64,000 nt of DNA from JAFDXJ01 sp038257845 (GCA_038257845.1 JBBSQL010000013.1:3451-67450); one strand, 5' to 3'. Positions 1-9,708 are shown, numbered from the stretch's first letter. A program made the numbers and translations. Notes: generated by a model not told the origin, from the letters alone.

Positions 1-609
1 ATGGATGCATTTGCGATCATCCTGGGATTATTTATCAGCCCGCTATTTGCTTTTTCATTATTGTTTTATATCGGCGCATCTAAGGCATACAGTTATCGTG
101 GGATTCGTTTAAAAAAATTTCCAATCATCGGGTATCTCACCGTAATTTTTTTCCAGGGCGCATTTACATTTGCCCTTGTATATTATGGTTGTAGCAATTC
201 TTCCACACAGCCATTCCCATATCTCGGTTTAATGGTGAGCGCCTTCCTCATTGGCGGTTTTTATCCCTTAACACAAATTTACCAGCACAGGCAGGATTTG
301 GATGATGGCGTTCAAACAATAAGTTACAAACTTGGTTATACAGGCACATTTATTTTTTGTATCATCATTTATATTGCTGCATTTATTTGCATGGCACAAT
401 TATTTGTGCTAAATAATGAATTGGTAAAGTTTTTCGTAGTCAGCATCTTTTTTATTCCTGTTATCGTTTATTTCATGAAGTGGTTTTTGATGGTTAGGAA
501 AAATAATCAGGCCGCTAATTTCAAAAACACGATGCGTATGAACTGGATCGCATCCATTTGTACAAACATTGCATTCATCATACTTTTAACCTGGAATCAT
601 ATTGAGTAA
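1..609 (+). CDS. UbiA-family prenyltransferase, 5'-truncated by the window edge
   Basis: Integral membrane prenyltransferase of the UbiA superfamily, which joins an isoprenyl diphosphate to an aromatic or similar acceptor. About 202 residues are visible, against roughly 280-300 for the family. The N-terminal first Asp-rich motif is missing, so the first Met in the window is probably internal and the true start lies outside. Five or six hydrophobic helices are seen, and RQDLDDG (about residues 97-103) followed by TISYKLG matches the second Asp-rich motif and the following T-x-x-x-x-L-G pattern. Its stop overlaps the TTG start of the type III polyketide synthase, so the two are translationally coupled. 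The acceptor is probably the product of the downstream genes (inference). Family confident, substrate unknown. Confidence 0.8.
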   Translation: MDAFAIILGLFISPLFAFSLLFYIGASKAYSYRGIRLKKFPIIGYLTVIFFQGAFTFALVYYGCSNSSTQPFPYLGLMVSAFLIGGFYPLTQIYQHRQDLDDGVQTISYKLGYTGTFIFCIIIYIAAFICMAQLFVLNNELVKFFVVSIFFIPVIVYFMKWFLMVRKNNQAANFKNTMRMNWIASICTNIAFIILLTWNHIE

Positions 610-1684
610 AATTATTTCTATCGGTACAGCCTTACCGGCTTATAAACACAGCCAGGATAAAATTCTTGGCTTTATGAAAGACGCATATAAATTAAATGAT
701 GTAGAAAAACGCAAATTAAAATTCCTCTATCACCAGGGAGGTATTGACACACGATATTCAGCCGTACCCGATTATAGCTGCGAAAAAAATGCATGGGAAT
801 TTTATCCGGCCACTCCAGGCATGGAGCCATTCCCAAATCTTGAAAAAAGAATGGATTGGTATAATGAAAAAGCTGCCCCGCTTGCGTTAGCAGCAATTCA
901 TAATTGCCTGCAGAAAACCAAAGAAAAAAAGATCACACATTTGATCACGGTGAGTTGTACTGGCATGAGTGCACCGGGACTTGATATTGAATTAATGCAA
1001 TTATTAAATTTGCCTGCCTCAACATTTCGCACTTCCATCAATTTCATGGGATGTTATGCAGCCATTCATGCATTGAAGATTGCGGATGCATTTTGTAAAG
1101 CAGATAAAAGTGCCAGGGTAATGATTGTTTGTATAGAACTTTGTACACTACATTTTCAAAAAGAAAATACTTTGGAAAATTTGACCAGCAGTATGCTATT
1201 CGCAGATGGAGCAGCAGCAGCAATGGTTTCCGGCGATGATGCACAAGAAGGATTATCTATAGATCATTTTTATTCGAGTGTTGCACACCCCGGAAAAAAT
1301 GATATGGCCTGGACAATTTCCTCCAAAGGTTTCCTGATGACGTTGAGCAGTTATGTACCTCAATTAATTAAAAATAATTTTGAGGCATTATTGCATTCTG
1401 CTTTGCTTGAAGCAAAAATGGATAAAGATAAAATTGCCCGTTGGTGCATTCATCCCGGCGGAAGAAAAATACTTGAAGCAGTGCAGCAAAGCCTGCACCT
1501 GGAAAAAAAAGATTTGCAGGAGAGTTATGATGTTTTAAAAAATTATGGGAATATGTCATCACCCACTATCTTGTTTGTTTTGCAAAATATCATGAACGAA
1601 ATCATTCATACTAAAAAGGAAAATATCTTTGGCGCTGCATTTGGTCCCGGCCTTACAATGGAAACATTTATTTTATCTGCATGA
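602..1684 (+). CDS. Type III polyketide synthase (chalcone/stilbene-synthase-like)
   Basis: Homodimeric ketosynthase that extends an acyl-CoA starter with malonyl-CoA to an alkylresorcinol, alkylpyrone or phloroglucinol-type product. The catalytic triad is visible: Cys151 in NFMGCYAAIHAL, His284 in WCIHPGGRKI and Asn317 in NYGNMSS. The 360-residue length is normal. The start is TTG, inside the stop of the UbiA gene; no ATG nearby gives the conserved N-terminus MSKIISIGTALP. The gene ends in an ATGA overlap with the methyltransferase. A type III PKS followed by a methyltransferase and a flavoprotein resembles the Streptomyces griseus SrsABC alkylquinone pathway in gene content (established); the UbiA partner would add a prenyl step (inference). 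Starter and ring type cannot be read from sequence. Confidence 0.9.
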   Translation: MSKIISIGTALPAYKHSQDKILGFMKDAYKLNDVEKRKLKFLYHQGGIDTRYSAVPDYSCEKNAWEFYPATPGMEPFPNLEKRMDWYNEKAAPLALAAIHNCLQKTKEKKITHLITVSCTGMSAPGLDIELMQLLNLPASTFRTSINFMGCYAAIHALKIADAFCKADKSARVMIVCIELCTLHFQKENTLENLTSSMLFADGAAAAMVSGDDAQEGLSIDHFYSSVAHPGKNDMAWTISSKGFLMTLSSYVPQLIKNNFEALLHSALLEAKMDKDKIARWCIHPGGRKILEAVQQSLHLEKKDLQESYDVLKNYGNMSSPTILFVLQNIMNEIIHTKKENIFGAAFGPGLTMETFILSA

Positions 1685-2373
1685 TTGATTTGAAAAAAAG
1701 AAGTTATCAAAAAGAATTAATGGATGGGGACAACATTCCATTTGCTGATATGGCGCAAACTTTAGAGGAACTCAATGTTGTCAATACCATGCTGGGCGGG
1801 CATTCTATCACGATAAAAGGCATTTCCCGGTTAGTAATTCCCGGGAATAAAATGACGATCTGCGAGATAGGTTGTGGCGGTGGAGACAACCTATATGCGA
1901 TCTACAATTATTGCAAAAAAAATCATATTGACGCCAATTTTATCGGCGTAGATTTGAATAGTTCGTGTATTGAATATGCACGGAATAAATACCCGCAAAT
2001 CCCCTGCGAATGGATTTGCTCGGATTATGCAAAAGTAAATTTTGAAATAAAACCCACAATCATTTTCAACGCTTTATTTTGTCATCATTTTACGGATGAA
2101 CAGTTAGTTTATATGCTTCGCTGGATGCATTCAAACAGTATCGCCGGTTTTTTTATAAATGATTTACAAAGGAATAAAATTGCTTATTACCTCATTAAAT
2201 GGATCACCCATGCTTTCAGTAAATCATACCTGGTAAAAAATGATGCTTGTCTTTCAGTGGCCCGCAGTTTTACAAGGCAGGAATGGAAAGATTTTTTTTC
2301 AAAAGCAGGAATAAATTCCTTTACAATTCAATGGAAATGGGCGTTTCGCTGGTTAGTAACCTGTAAAAAATAA
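1681..2373 (+). CDS. Class I SAM-dependent methyltransferase
   Basis: Soluble methyltransferase of 230 residues with the glycine-rich SAM-binding motif I, ICEIGCGGGDN, at about residues 60-70, and the acidic end of beta2 in FIGVDLNSS near residue 95. The ATG overlaps the stop of the polyketide synthase by four bases. Position in the cluster suggests that it O- or C-methylates the polyketide ring, as SrsB does in the Streptomyces alkylresorcinol pathway (inference by analogy). Methyltransferases paired with an FAD oxidoreductase and a type III PKS recur in Bacteroidota and Actinobacteria. The site methylated is unknown. Confidence 0.85.
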   Translation: MIDLKKRSYQKELMDGDNIPFADMAQTLEELNVVNTMLGGHSITIKGISRLVIPGNKMTICEIGCGGGDNLYAIYNYCKKNHIDANFIGVDLNSSCIEYARNKYPQIPCEWICSDYAKVNFEIKPTIIFNALFCHHFTDEQLVYMLRWMHSNSIAGFFINDLQRNKIAYYLIKWITHAFSKSYLVKNDACLSVARSFTRQEWKDFFSKAGINSFTIQWKWAFRWLVTCKK

Positions 2374-2382
2374 TATCAGCAA

Positions 2383-3522
2383 ATGAGTAATGATTCCCAA
2401 TATGATGCAGCCGTTATTGGTGGCGGCCTGGCGGGTTTATCGTTTTCTATCCTGCTCGCACGCGCAGGTTTTTCTGTTATTTTATTTGAAAAAGAAAAAT
2501 ATCCTTTTCATAAAGTTTGTGGAGAATACATTAGTTTGGAATCACTTGAATTTTTAAAAACTTTAGGTATTGACCCCGATATTTTACACCTTCCAAAAAT
2601 CAATCATTTAATAGTAAGTGCGCCCAATGGGAAAATACTAAAGCATGATCTCAATCCCGGAGGTATCGGTATTAGCAGGTTTCGCCTGGATTTTTTATTA
2701 ATGCAAAAGGCAGTTGATGCAGGCGTTATTGTACAAGAACAGATAAAGGTGCAGGACATTATTTTCCGGGATGAATTCTTTACTATAAAAACAAATCGCG
2801 AAACAATTCAATCAACAATTGCTATCGGCGCTTTTGGCAAAAAAAGTAATATTGATATTCAATGGAAAAGGCCTTTCAGTTTTGCGGCTAAAAATAAAAA
2901 TAATAATTATGTGGGTATTAAATACCATATCAAAACAAATTTTCCCAACGATACAATTGCCTTACACAATTTCGAAAATGGTTATTGTGGTTTGTCGAAG
3001 ATTGAAGATGACCTGCACAATCTCTGTTATATGACGACTGCTGAAAATTTAAAAAAGTGGAAAGGAGATATACAGCTTATGGAAAAGAATATTTTGTGCA
3101 AGAACCCCCATTTAAAAGAAATTTTTGAAAACTGTCTATTTGAAAATAAAAAGCCTGTTGTCATTTCCCAAATAAGTTTTGACGAAAAAACCCAGGTGGA
3201 AAACCATGTTTTATTAACCGGTGACGCGGCCGGTATGATAACTCCTTTATGTGGAAATGGTATGAGTATGGCTTTACATAGTGCCAAAATTGCCGCAACT
3301 TTATCCCGGGATTTCCTGGAGCAAAAAATAAGTCGTATGCAAATGGAAGAAAGTTATCAAACCCTGTGGCAGCAAGCATTTTCAAACCGTTTAAAAACCG
3401 GCAGGAGGTTACAAACTTTTTTTGGGAATCGCTTTCTTTCGAATTTTATCATAACAATCCTCAAACCATTTCCTCCTTTTATAAAATATTTTATACGCAA
3501 AACCCATGGAAAAGCCTTTTAA
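2383..3522 (+). CDS. FAD-dependent oxidoreductase, geranylgeranyl-reductase/hydroxylase family
   Basis: Flavoprotein of 379 residues. The N-terminal dinucleotide-binding fold is clear (AVIGGGLAGLSFSILLARAG, from about residue 10), followed by FEKEKYPFHKVCGEYIS, which is typical of the geranylgeranyl reductase branch of the PHBH-like superfamily. The second FAD motif, LLTGDAAGMITPLCGNGM, is near residue 285. It starts nine bases after the methyltransferase and closes the cluster. Two roles fit: hydroxylation of the polyketide ring to a quinone (as for SrsC), or reduction of double bonds in an attached prenyl chain. The KVCGE motif favours the second family by resemblance, but many members are hydroxylases. 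Confidence 0.85.
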   Translation: MSNDSQYDAAVIGGGLAGLSFSILLARAGFSVILFEKEKYPFHKVCGEYISLESLEFLKTLGIDPDILHLPKINHLIVSAPNGKILKHDLNPGGIGISRFRLDFLLMQKAVDAGVIVQEQIKVQDIIFRDEFFTIKTNRETIQSTIAIGAFGKKSNIDIQWKRPFSFAAKNKNNNYVGIKYHIKTNFPNDTIALHNFENGYCGLSKIEDDLHNLCYMTTAENLKKWKGDIQLMEKNILCKNPHLKEIFENCLFENKKPVVISQISFDEKTQVENHVLLTGDAAGMITPLCGNGMSMALHSAKIAATLSRDFLEQKISRMQMEESYQTLWQQAFSNRLKTGRRLQTFFGNRFLSNFIITILKPFPPFIKYFIRKTHGKAF

Positions 3523-3613
3523 AAAATGTCAGTCCCGAAATTTTGTAACCATATCTTTTACACTTTACACAATATTTTAGGCTTTTGGTTTTATCTTTAT
3601 TGTTTCACAGCCA

Positions 3614-6600
3614 ATGCAAATCTTAAAAAAGGCCTTAAAAATATTTCTTCGTATTATTTTAGTTTTACTGGGACTCATTTTCCTTGTGTACTTGCTTATT
3701 CAAACAAGTCCCGTGCAAAATTTCCTGGCGGGCAAAGCCACCACCTATTTATCCAAAGAATTAAAAACAGAAGTGCATCTTGATAAGATCAGTTTTTCAT
3801 TGCTGGATAAAGTGGACCTGACCGGGTTTTTAATCAGAGACCGGGGAAATGATACGATTCTTTATGCGGGCGCATTGAAACTTCGTGTGACAGATTGGTT
3901 TATTTTTAAAAAGCAAATTGAGTTGAAATATATCGGCCTGGAAGATGCTGTAATCTTCCAAAACCGAAAAGATTCTGTATGGAATTTTCAATTCCTTATA
4001 GATTATTTTTCCAAAACTTCCACTACGAAAAAAGATACTACTGGCATCAGTTTGAATTTTAAAAAACTGGACTTGAAAAATGTATTATATGTCAAAGATG
4101 ATGAATGGGTAGGGCAGAAAATGAGTGCGAAAGTTGGAAGCCTTTTATTGGATGCAGATAAAATTGACCTTTCAAAAAATATCTTCCTGATACATACACT
4201 GGAACTTGATAAACCCAATTTTATTTTAGAAAACTTTGATGGACTTCGCCCGGATAGTCTTTCTGCCAAAGTGTTTGAGGTTGATAGCATTTCACGGCTT
4301 AACCCCAGTGGCATCACGGCAAAAATTAATTCAATAAAAATTACAAATGGTTATTTTGGAAATTTAAAACGTGGGGCGAAGTCGGAAAAAGGAAAATTTG
4401 ATGGCACAAATATCCAGGCATCATCATTGAATGGAACCATTGAAAAATTTGTTTTGGAAAATGATACCATACTTGCCAAAGTAAATCTCAATGCGAAAGA
4501 ACGCAGTGGTTTTGAATTGAAAAGATTGAAAGCAAATGTGAAGATAAATCCGCAGATTCTGGAATTCAGCGAGATGGACCTGCGTGCCGGTAACTCAAGC
4601 ATCGGTGATTATTATGCCATGCGTTACAAACATTTTAATGCGGACATGGCGGACTTCATCAATAAAATTTCTATTACTGCCAATTTTAAAAACGCCATGG
4701 TCAGCAGTAATGATATTACCTATTTTGCACCTGCATTAAATGATTGGAAAAAAGATATTTCACTGAGTGGAAAATTTCGTGGCACCATCAGTGATTTCCA
4801 GATCGGTGATTTTTTTGCACGAACGGATCAAAATACCTATGCCAGCGGAAACCTTACTATGAAAGGGCTCCCGGATATTGACCGCACAAATATCCAGTTG
4901 AAAAATGCCGTAGTTCAAACAAACATCCGGGGCATTTCATTTTTATATAATGGCCTCACACAATTTAAAAACCCGGATTTTGAATCTTTAGGAAATGTAC
5001 GCTTCCAGGGAAATTATGCGGGTACAATACATGATTTTGCAATTAATGGAAATTTCAGTACAGCCCTGGGCGCTTTTTATACAAACCTCAAACTTGGTTT
5101 TCCAAAAAATGGAGAACCAGTTTATTCCGGAACTATTCAGACAAAACAATTCAACGTTGGCCGTTTTATAAATTCAGATTCATTGGGGCTCATCAGTTTT
5201 GAGGGAAAAGTGGATGGCACAAGTTTCACTTTGAATAAAATAAAAACTACATTGAATGGAGTTTTTGCAAGTTTGCAATTCAATGGTTATACCTATCAAA
5301 ACCTGCGCATCAATGGCACATTACAAAAACAAAAATTTAGTGGCGAATTTTTAGCCAATGATCCGAATTTTAATTTTACCAGTAATATAGAAATTGATCT
5401 TTCCGGCGAAGCACCGAGTTTCAATGTACTGGGCGATTTGGGTGTGGCCAATTTTAAAAAATTAAATTTAACCAATAAAGATTTTCAGTTAACCGGTTTA
5501 TTTGACCTGAATTTTACAGGCCATAATATTGATGATTTTTTAGGAACTGCAAAAATTTTAAACGCTGTTTTATTAAGTGACAGCACACAACTCGACTTTG
5601 ACTCGCTCAGTATTTCAGCTTATTATGATAGCAGCCATGAAAAAATTCTAAGCATTATCAGTAACCAGTTTGATGCTACGGTGAAAGGAAAATTTTCCAT
5701 CCTGGATCTGCCAAATAGTTTCCAGTCATTTTTAAATACCTATTATCCCGCACTGATCAATAAACCAAAAGTAGCTCCGCAAAACCAGGACTTTTCAGTG
5801 ATTGTTCATACCTATAATTTTGACAAATATGCGCACCTGATTAATCCGCAATTATCCGGCATGGACAATGTATCAATTACCGGTTCTGTGAATACATCCA
5901 GTAAAGATTCCGGCTTCTATTTTACGGCTAATTTTCCCCATGTGCAATACAGTAAGTATAAGCTGAAAGATGCATATATACAGGGTTCCGGCGCATTCGA
6001 CACCTTGCATATTAAGGGCGACATCGACAGATTCTATGTTGGTGATAGTTTATTTTTTCCCAGTTCAAAATTTACCATAATTTCTTCAAACAATCATTCT
6101 GTTTTACACCTCGAAACAAGTGCCAGTGAAAAGCTGAATGCCGCGGATTTGAACGCCGATATTTATAATCTCGATGATGGTGTTCGCATCAAATTCAGGC
6201 CGTCTTCATTTGTCTTAAATTCTAAAAAATGGGATCTTGAAAAAGAGGGTGAACTTGTAATCCGGAAAAACAGTGCTGTTGCTAATAATGTAAAATTCAA
6301 ACAGGGCTTCCAGGAAATTTCTATTGAAAGTGAAAACCAGGATAGTACTGCTGGTAATAACCTTGTGGTAAAATTAAAAGATGTAAATATTGGTGATTTC
6401 ACTTCCTTGTTTATAAAAAGCCCGACACTCGAAGGCATTGCAAACGGCAACATTTTCCTGCGTGATTTTTATGGAAAATTCAATGCCGCCGCAGAAATAG
6501 ATGCCACGCAATTCAGGCTGGATGATGATTCTGTAGGCCATGTAGTAGTGCAATCAAAATATACGAATGCAACTGGAAAAATTGAATGGACGGTGCGTTC

Positions 6601-8395
6601 GGATAATGAACAATTTGGTATTAATGCAGATGGATATTATAACCTGAAAGACAGTTTGCATAAACCTTTATATACGACGATGAAATTAAATCATACACGT
6701 ATCAGTTTTCTCAACCGTTTTCTCAGTACCATTTTTTCTGACCTCGATGGTTATGCTACCGGCAACCTGGTGATGCAGGGTTCGCCAAATTCGCCAATAA
6801 TCACTGGTGACGCTACGTTGACGGACGCAGCATTGACAGTAAATTATACAAAAGTGAGGTACAATGTTGATTCCGCGATCATCCATTTCAATGAGCATTC
6901 AATTGATTTTGGTGACCTTACAATTAGAGACAGGTACAATAATTTCGCGAAGATCAAAGGTATTTTATATGAGACTGGATTTAAAAATATGCGCTACGAT
7001 TTTGATATGTCCACGGATAAATTATTATTGCTGGATACGAAAGTGAAAGACAACCAGCAATTTTATGGTAAGGCCATCGGTAAAGCTACGATGAGTATCA
7101 AAGGCCCGCAGGAAGATATGCGTATGTCCATCACGGGTGAAGTAAATGATACAACACATATTTATATTCCTACTTCCAATGATAAAGAAAGTACTGATGC
7201 AGATTTTATTGTATTCAAACAATATGGCGAAAAAATAACTGCGCCTGTTTTTGCATCTGATTCGAAACTCACAGTGGACCTGGATCTCACAGCCAACAAC
7301 AAAGCACAGATAGATGTGATCCTGGATCCGCTTGCAGGTGATGTTATAGAAGCAACAGGCAATGGGCGGTTAAAAATAAAAGTTCCCGCCGTGGGAAACA
7401 TGACGATGAACGGGAGATATAATATTGAAAAGGGGAGGTATAATTTCAATTTTCAATCATTGGTGAGAAGGCCATTTGATTTTGTGGAAGGAGCTAATAA
7501 TTATATTGAATGGAATGGTGATCCTTTCAAAGCAGACCTGCACGTAGATGCGCAATACACGGCAAAAAATGTTAGTCTCGGTACTTTATTAAATAATTCC
7601 GGACTCAACCTTGGCGGAACAGTACAAGGTTATCGTGGAGAGGTATATGTGATCGCTGAATTACGCGGCCTGCTAACAAAACCGGATATTAATTTCCGTT
7701 TTGATTTTCCACAGGGAAGCCCGATCAACAATGATAATAACCTGCGCTTATTTTTAAATAAAGTGCAGCAGGATGATAATGAAATGCTCAAGCAAGTCAC
7801 CTGGCTGATCGTGTTTGGCACATTCGCACCGTATGGTGAAATCGGCGGTGGCGGCAACCTGGCTCGCTCTACTGGTATCAATACCATTTCGCAAAAAGTA
7901 AGTAATGAAGTGAATAAAATTGTTTCCAATTTACTTGCCAAACTCACGGGCGATAAAAGTTTGCAGTTTGATGTGAGTACATCTACTTATAGCAGTGCGG
8001 ATTTGATTGGCGGCGCTGCTTCGAATAGCAGGCTGGACAGGCAACAGGTTAATCTGAAAGTGAATCAGAGTTTATTGAATGGAAAAGTGATCGTCACATT
8101 TGGAACGGGCCTTGATTTTAATATCAGCAGTTCCACAATTCAGCAGGGGAATTTTCAGTGGTTGCCGGATATTTCTGTACAAATAATTTTGTCGCGCGAC
8201 AGGAAATTGCGTGCCATAGTTTTCAATAAAAGTAGTCTCGATGTTTCCAGTGGAAATATTGGCCGCACCACGCGGCAGGGCGTGAGCATTACCTATTCAT
8301 TTGATTTTCCGAAAGACAAAAATATTATACTGGAACCCAAAGAAAAAAAGCGAAAGGTACCGTATAAAGATTCTACAGAAGGGAATGAAGAATAG
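3614..8395 (+). CDS. tamB: TamB/AsmA-like translocation and assembly module protein
   Basis: Very large protein (1593 residues) with one N-terminal membrane helix (about residues 8-28, IFLRIILVLLGLIFLVYLLI), then a long repetitive region rich in beta-strand and G-x-F/N-G patterns, and a C-terminal TamB domain (from about residue 1150) ending in FNKSSLDVSSGNIGRTTRQG and a basic tail. Proteins of this kind span the periplasm as a hydrophobic groove between inner and outer membrane and are thought to move phospholipid or help outer-membrane protein assembly (established for TamB/YhdP types). No TamA/BamA partner is next to it in the window. The start is the ATG before QILKKALKIF. It lies about 90 bases after the polyketide cluster and is probably a separate unit. 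Confidence 0.85.
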   Translation: MQILKKALKIFLRIILVLLGLIFLVYLLIQTSPVQNFLAGKATTYLSKELKTEVHLDKISFSLLDKVDLTGFLIRDRGNDTILYAGALKLRVTDWFIFKKQIELKYIGLEDAVIFQNRKDSVWNFQFLIDYFSKTSTTKKDTTGISLNFKKLDLKNVLYVKDDEWVGQKMSAKVGSLLLDADKIDLSKNIFLIHTLELDKPNFILENFDGLRPDSLSAKVFEVDSISRLNPSGITAKINSIKITNGYFGNLKRGAKSEKGKFDGTNIQASSLNGTIEKFVLENDTILAKVNLNAKERSGFELKRLKANVKINPQILEFSEMDLRAGNSSIGDYYAMRYKHFNADMADFINKISITANFKNAMVSSNDITYFAPALNDWKKDISLSGKFRGTISDFQIGDFFARTDQNTYASGNLTMKGLPDIDRTNIQLKNAVVQTNIRGISFLYNGLTQFKNPDFESLGNVRFQGNYAGTIHDFAINGNFSTALGAFYTNLKLGFPKNGEPVYSGTIQTKQFNVGRFINSDSLGLISFEGKVDGTSFTLNKIKTTLNGVFASLQFNGYTYQNLRINGTLQKQKFSGEFLANDPNFNFTSNIEIDLSGEAPSFNVLGDLGVANFKKLNLTNKDFQLTGLFDLNFTGHNIDDFLGTAKILNAVLLSDSTQLDFDSLSISAYYDSSHEKILSIISNQFDATVKGKFSILDLPNSFQSFLNTYYPALINKPKVAPQNQDFSVIVHTYNFDKYAHLINPQLSGMDNVSITGSVNTSSKDSGFYFTANFPHVQYSKYKLKDAYIQGSGAFDTLHIKGDIDRFYVGDSLFFPSSKFTIISSNNHSVLHLETSASEKLNAADLNADIYNLDDGVRIKFRPSSFVLNSKKWDLEKEGELVIRKNSAVANNVKFKQGFQEISIESENQDSTAGNNLVVKLKDVNIGDFTSLFIKSPTLEGIANGNIFLRDFYGKFNAAAEIDATQFRLDDDSVGHVVVQSKYTNATGKIEWTVRSDNEQFGINADGYYNLKDSLHKPLYTTMKLNHTRISFLNRFLSTIFSDLDGYATGNLVMQGSPNSPIITGDATLTDAALTVNYTKVRYNVDSAIIHFNEHSIDFGDLTIRDRYNNFAKIKGILYETGFKNMRYDFDMSTDKLLLLDTKVKDNQQFYGKAIGKATMSIKGPQEDMRMSITGEVNDTTHIYIPTSNDKESTDADFIVFKQYGEKITAPVFASDSKLTVDLDLTANNKAQIDVILDPLAGDVIEATGNGRLKIKVPAVGNMTMNGRYNIEKGRYNFNFQSLVRRPFDFVEGANNYIEWNGDPFKADLHVDAQYTAKNVSLGTLLNNSGLNLGGTVQGYRGEVYVIAELRGLLTKPDINFRFDFPQGSPINNDNNLRLFLNKVQQDDNEMLKQVTWLIVFGTFAPYGEIGGGGNLARSTGINTISQKVSNEVNKIVSNLLAKLTGDKSLQFDVSTSTYSSADLIGGAASNSRLDRQQVNLKVNQSLLNGKVIVTFGTGLDFNISSSTIQQGNFQWLPDISVQIILSRDRKLRAIVFNKSSLDVSSGNIGRTTRQGVSITYSFDFPKDKNIILEPKEKKRKVPYKDSTEGNEE

Positions 8396-8530
8396 GATAT
8401 TTTTTTAAGAAATTATTGGATGAATAAATGTAATGAGCAGGTACGCAAATTTAAAAGAAAGAAATGTTGAATTTTAAATTCAAGTTTCATGTAATTAAAA
8501 TGCAATTAATATTGTGTATTTATATTTTAT

Positions 8531-8753
8531 AATGCCGCCCTTACAGGGCTCTGGTTATTCCCCAATTTATCATTTCTACCAAAGTATCGCCCCGATGGGG
8601 CTATAATTATTCTGAAAATTTGAATTTGAGAAAACTGAAAAATGTATTAAAAATAAAAGTCATCACAATTTTTTTTTCAAAGGCCCAGAGGGTCGGTACT
8701 TTGGTAGCATAAATTATTGCTTTCTTTTTATGGAGCCCTGTAGGGGCGGCATT
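8531..8753. repeat. Palindromic repeat element, copy 1 (RAYT-associated)
   Basis: A 223-bp element with 21-bp terminal inverted repeats: AATGCCGCCC...GGGCTC at the left and GAGCCC...GGGCGGCATT at the right, with a single mismatch between arms. A second inverted pair, CTACCAAAGTA on the left and TACTTTGGTAG on the right, lies inside. It has no coding potential. It sits just downstream of the Y1 transposase remnant, and a longer second copy lies on the other side of that gene, so this looks like the non-autonomous palindrome mobilised by that transposase (inference). Confidence 0.8.
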
Positions 8754-8807
8754 TTGCTAAATATTTTTAATTCTAATGATTCAAATGTGAAAGCGTGCAT
8801 TTCAAAT

Positions 8808-9268
8808 TCAATCAAAAAATTCATACAAATATTTATCATCATATTCAATCCCAAATTCATTTAACAACTTTAAATATTCCTCTTTAAATGTAATTACTTT
8901 ATGATGCTTTTCCTGGTTCATTATATATTTAATCAAAACATCTCGTTGACTTTTTGAATACGAAAATGCGCTATATCCATTTTGCCATTCAAATTTTTTT
9001 TTATAAAATGCTGTTCATTTATCCACCTGCTACTATTTGATTTCATTGTTCCAATAAAATCTGCAATAGGAGTTATAAGTGGCATACCAAATAATGCATG
9101 TACATGGTCTTTCCATCCGCCAACAGCCAAAGACTTCCCCCCTTTTGCATTTATGATACCTTCAATATATTTATGCAGGTTATCACGCCAATTATCCAAA
9201 ATAAAGTTTTCGCGGTACTTAACAGCAAACACAGCGTGTATTGTAATTTGTGTGTAAGTATTTGCCAT
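8808..9268 (-). pseudogene. IS200/RAYT-type Y1 transposase split by a frameshift in an A9 tract
   Basis: Single-strand-DNA transposase of the HUH/Y1 family (about 153 residues if joined). The first frame carries residues 1 to about 90, including the metal-binding HxH (His55-Val-His57 in KDHVHALF), and stops at 8933. The expected C-terminus is in another frame: FEWQNGYSAFSYS, then DVLIKYIMNQEKHH with the presumed catalytic Tyr, ending at 8808. The frames meet at nine consecutive T on the plus strand (8994-9002); one extra base would restore the gene. The break could be a real mutation, a sequencing error, or transcriptional slippage on the A9 run. Palindromic repeats of one family flank it on both sides, as for REP-associated transposases. 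Confidence 0.8.
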
Positions 9269-9391
9269 AAAACAAGTATTTTTTTCAAATAAATATACAA
9301 ATTTGATTTTGCTTTTTCAAGTAATTAAATCAAATCAATTTGAATTTTTCAATTCTTAATAATTTTCCAATTCAAAATTTACCAAAAAAAT

Positions 9392-9708
9392 AATGCCGCC
9401 CCTACAGGGCTCTGATTTATTCCCGAAATGTTTTATTCTACCAAAGTAGTGCCCCGATGGGGCTATAATTATTCTGAAAATGAAGATTTGTGAAAAATCA
9501 AAAATGAATTTTAAACCTTAAACACCGCAGGGTTAATTCTATCCATCAATCTTAACAAGCATTAAAACAATTTCAAAAATGTTTCGAATGCGCTAATTTT
9601 TGAAAACTGAAAAATAAAATTCACAGAATTTTTAAAAGCCCAGAGGGCCGACATTTTGGTAGTATAAATTCTTGCTTCCTTTTTCTGGAGCCCTGTAGGA
9701 GCGGCATT
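9392..9708. repeat. Palindromic repeat element, copy 2 (RAYT-associated)
   Basis: Second copy of the element found at 8531-8753, with the same terminal inverted repeats (AATGCCGCCCCTACAGGGCT at the left; GGAGCCCTGTAGGAGCGGCA near the right end) and the same internal CTACCAAAGTA / TTTTGGTAGTA arms. It is about 95 bp longer, because the centre holds extra AT-rich sequence. Together the two copies bracket the transposase remnant. The rest of 9269-9772 shows no gene. Confidence 0.8.

Noticed and set aside
3526..3783. Short plus-strand frame overlapping the TamB start
   Set aside because: It lies in another frame over the TamB N-terminal membrane helix, has no family resemblance and no start signal.
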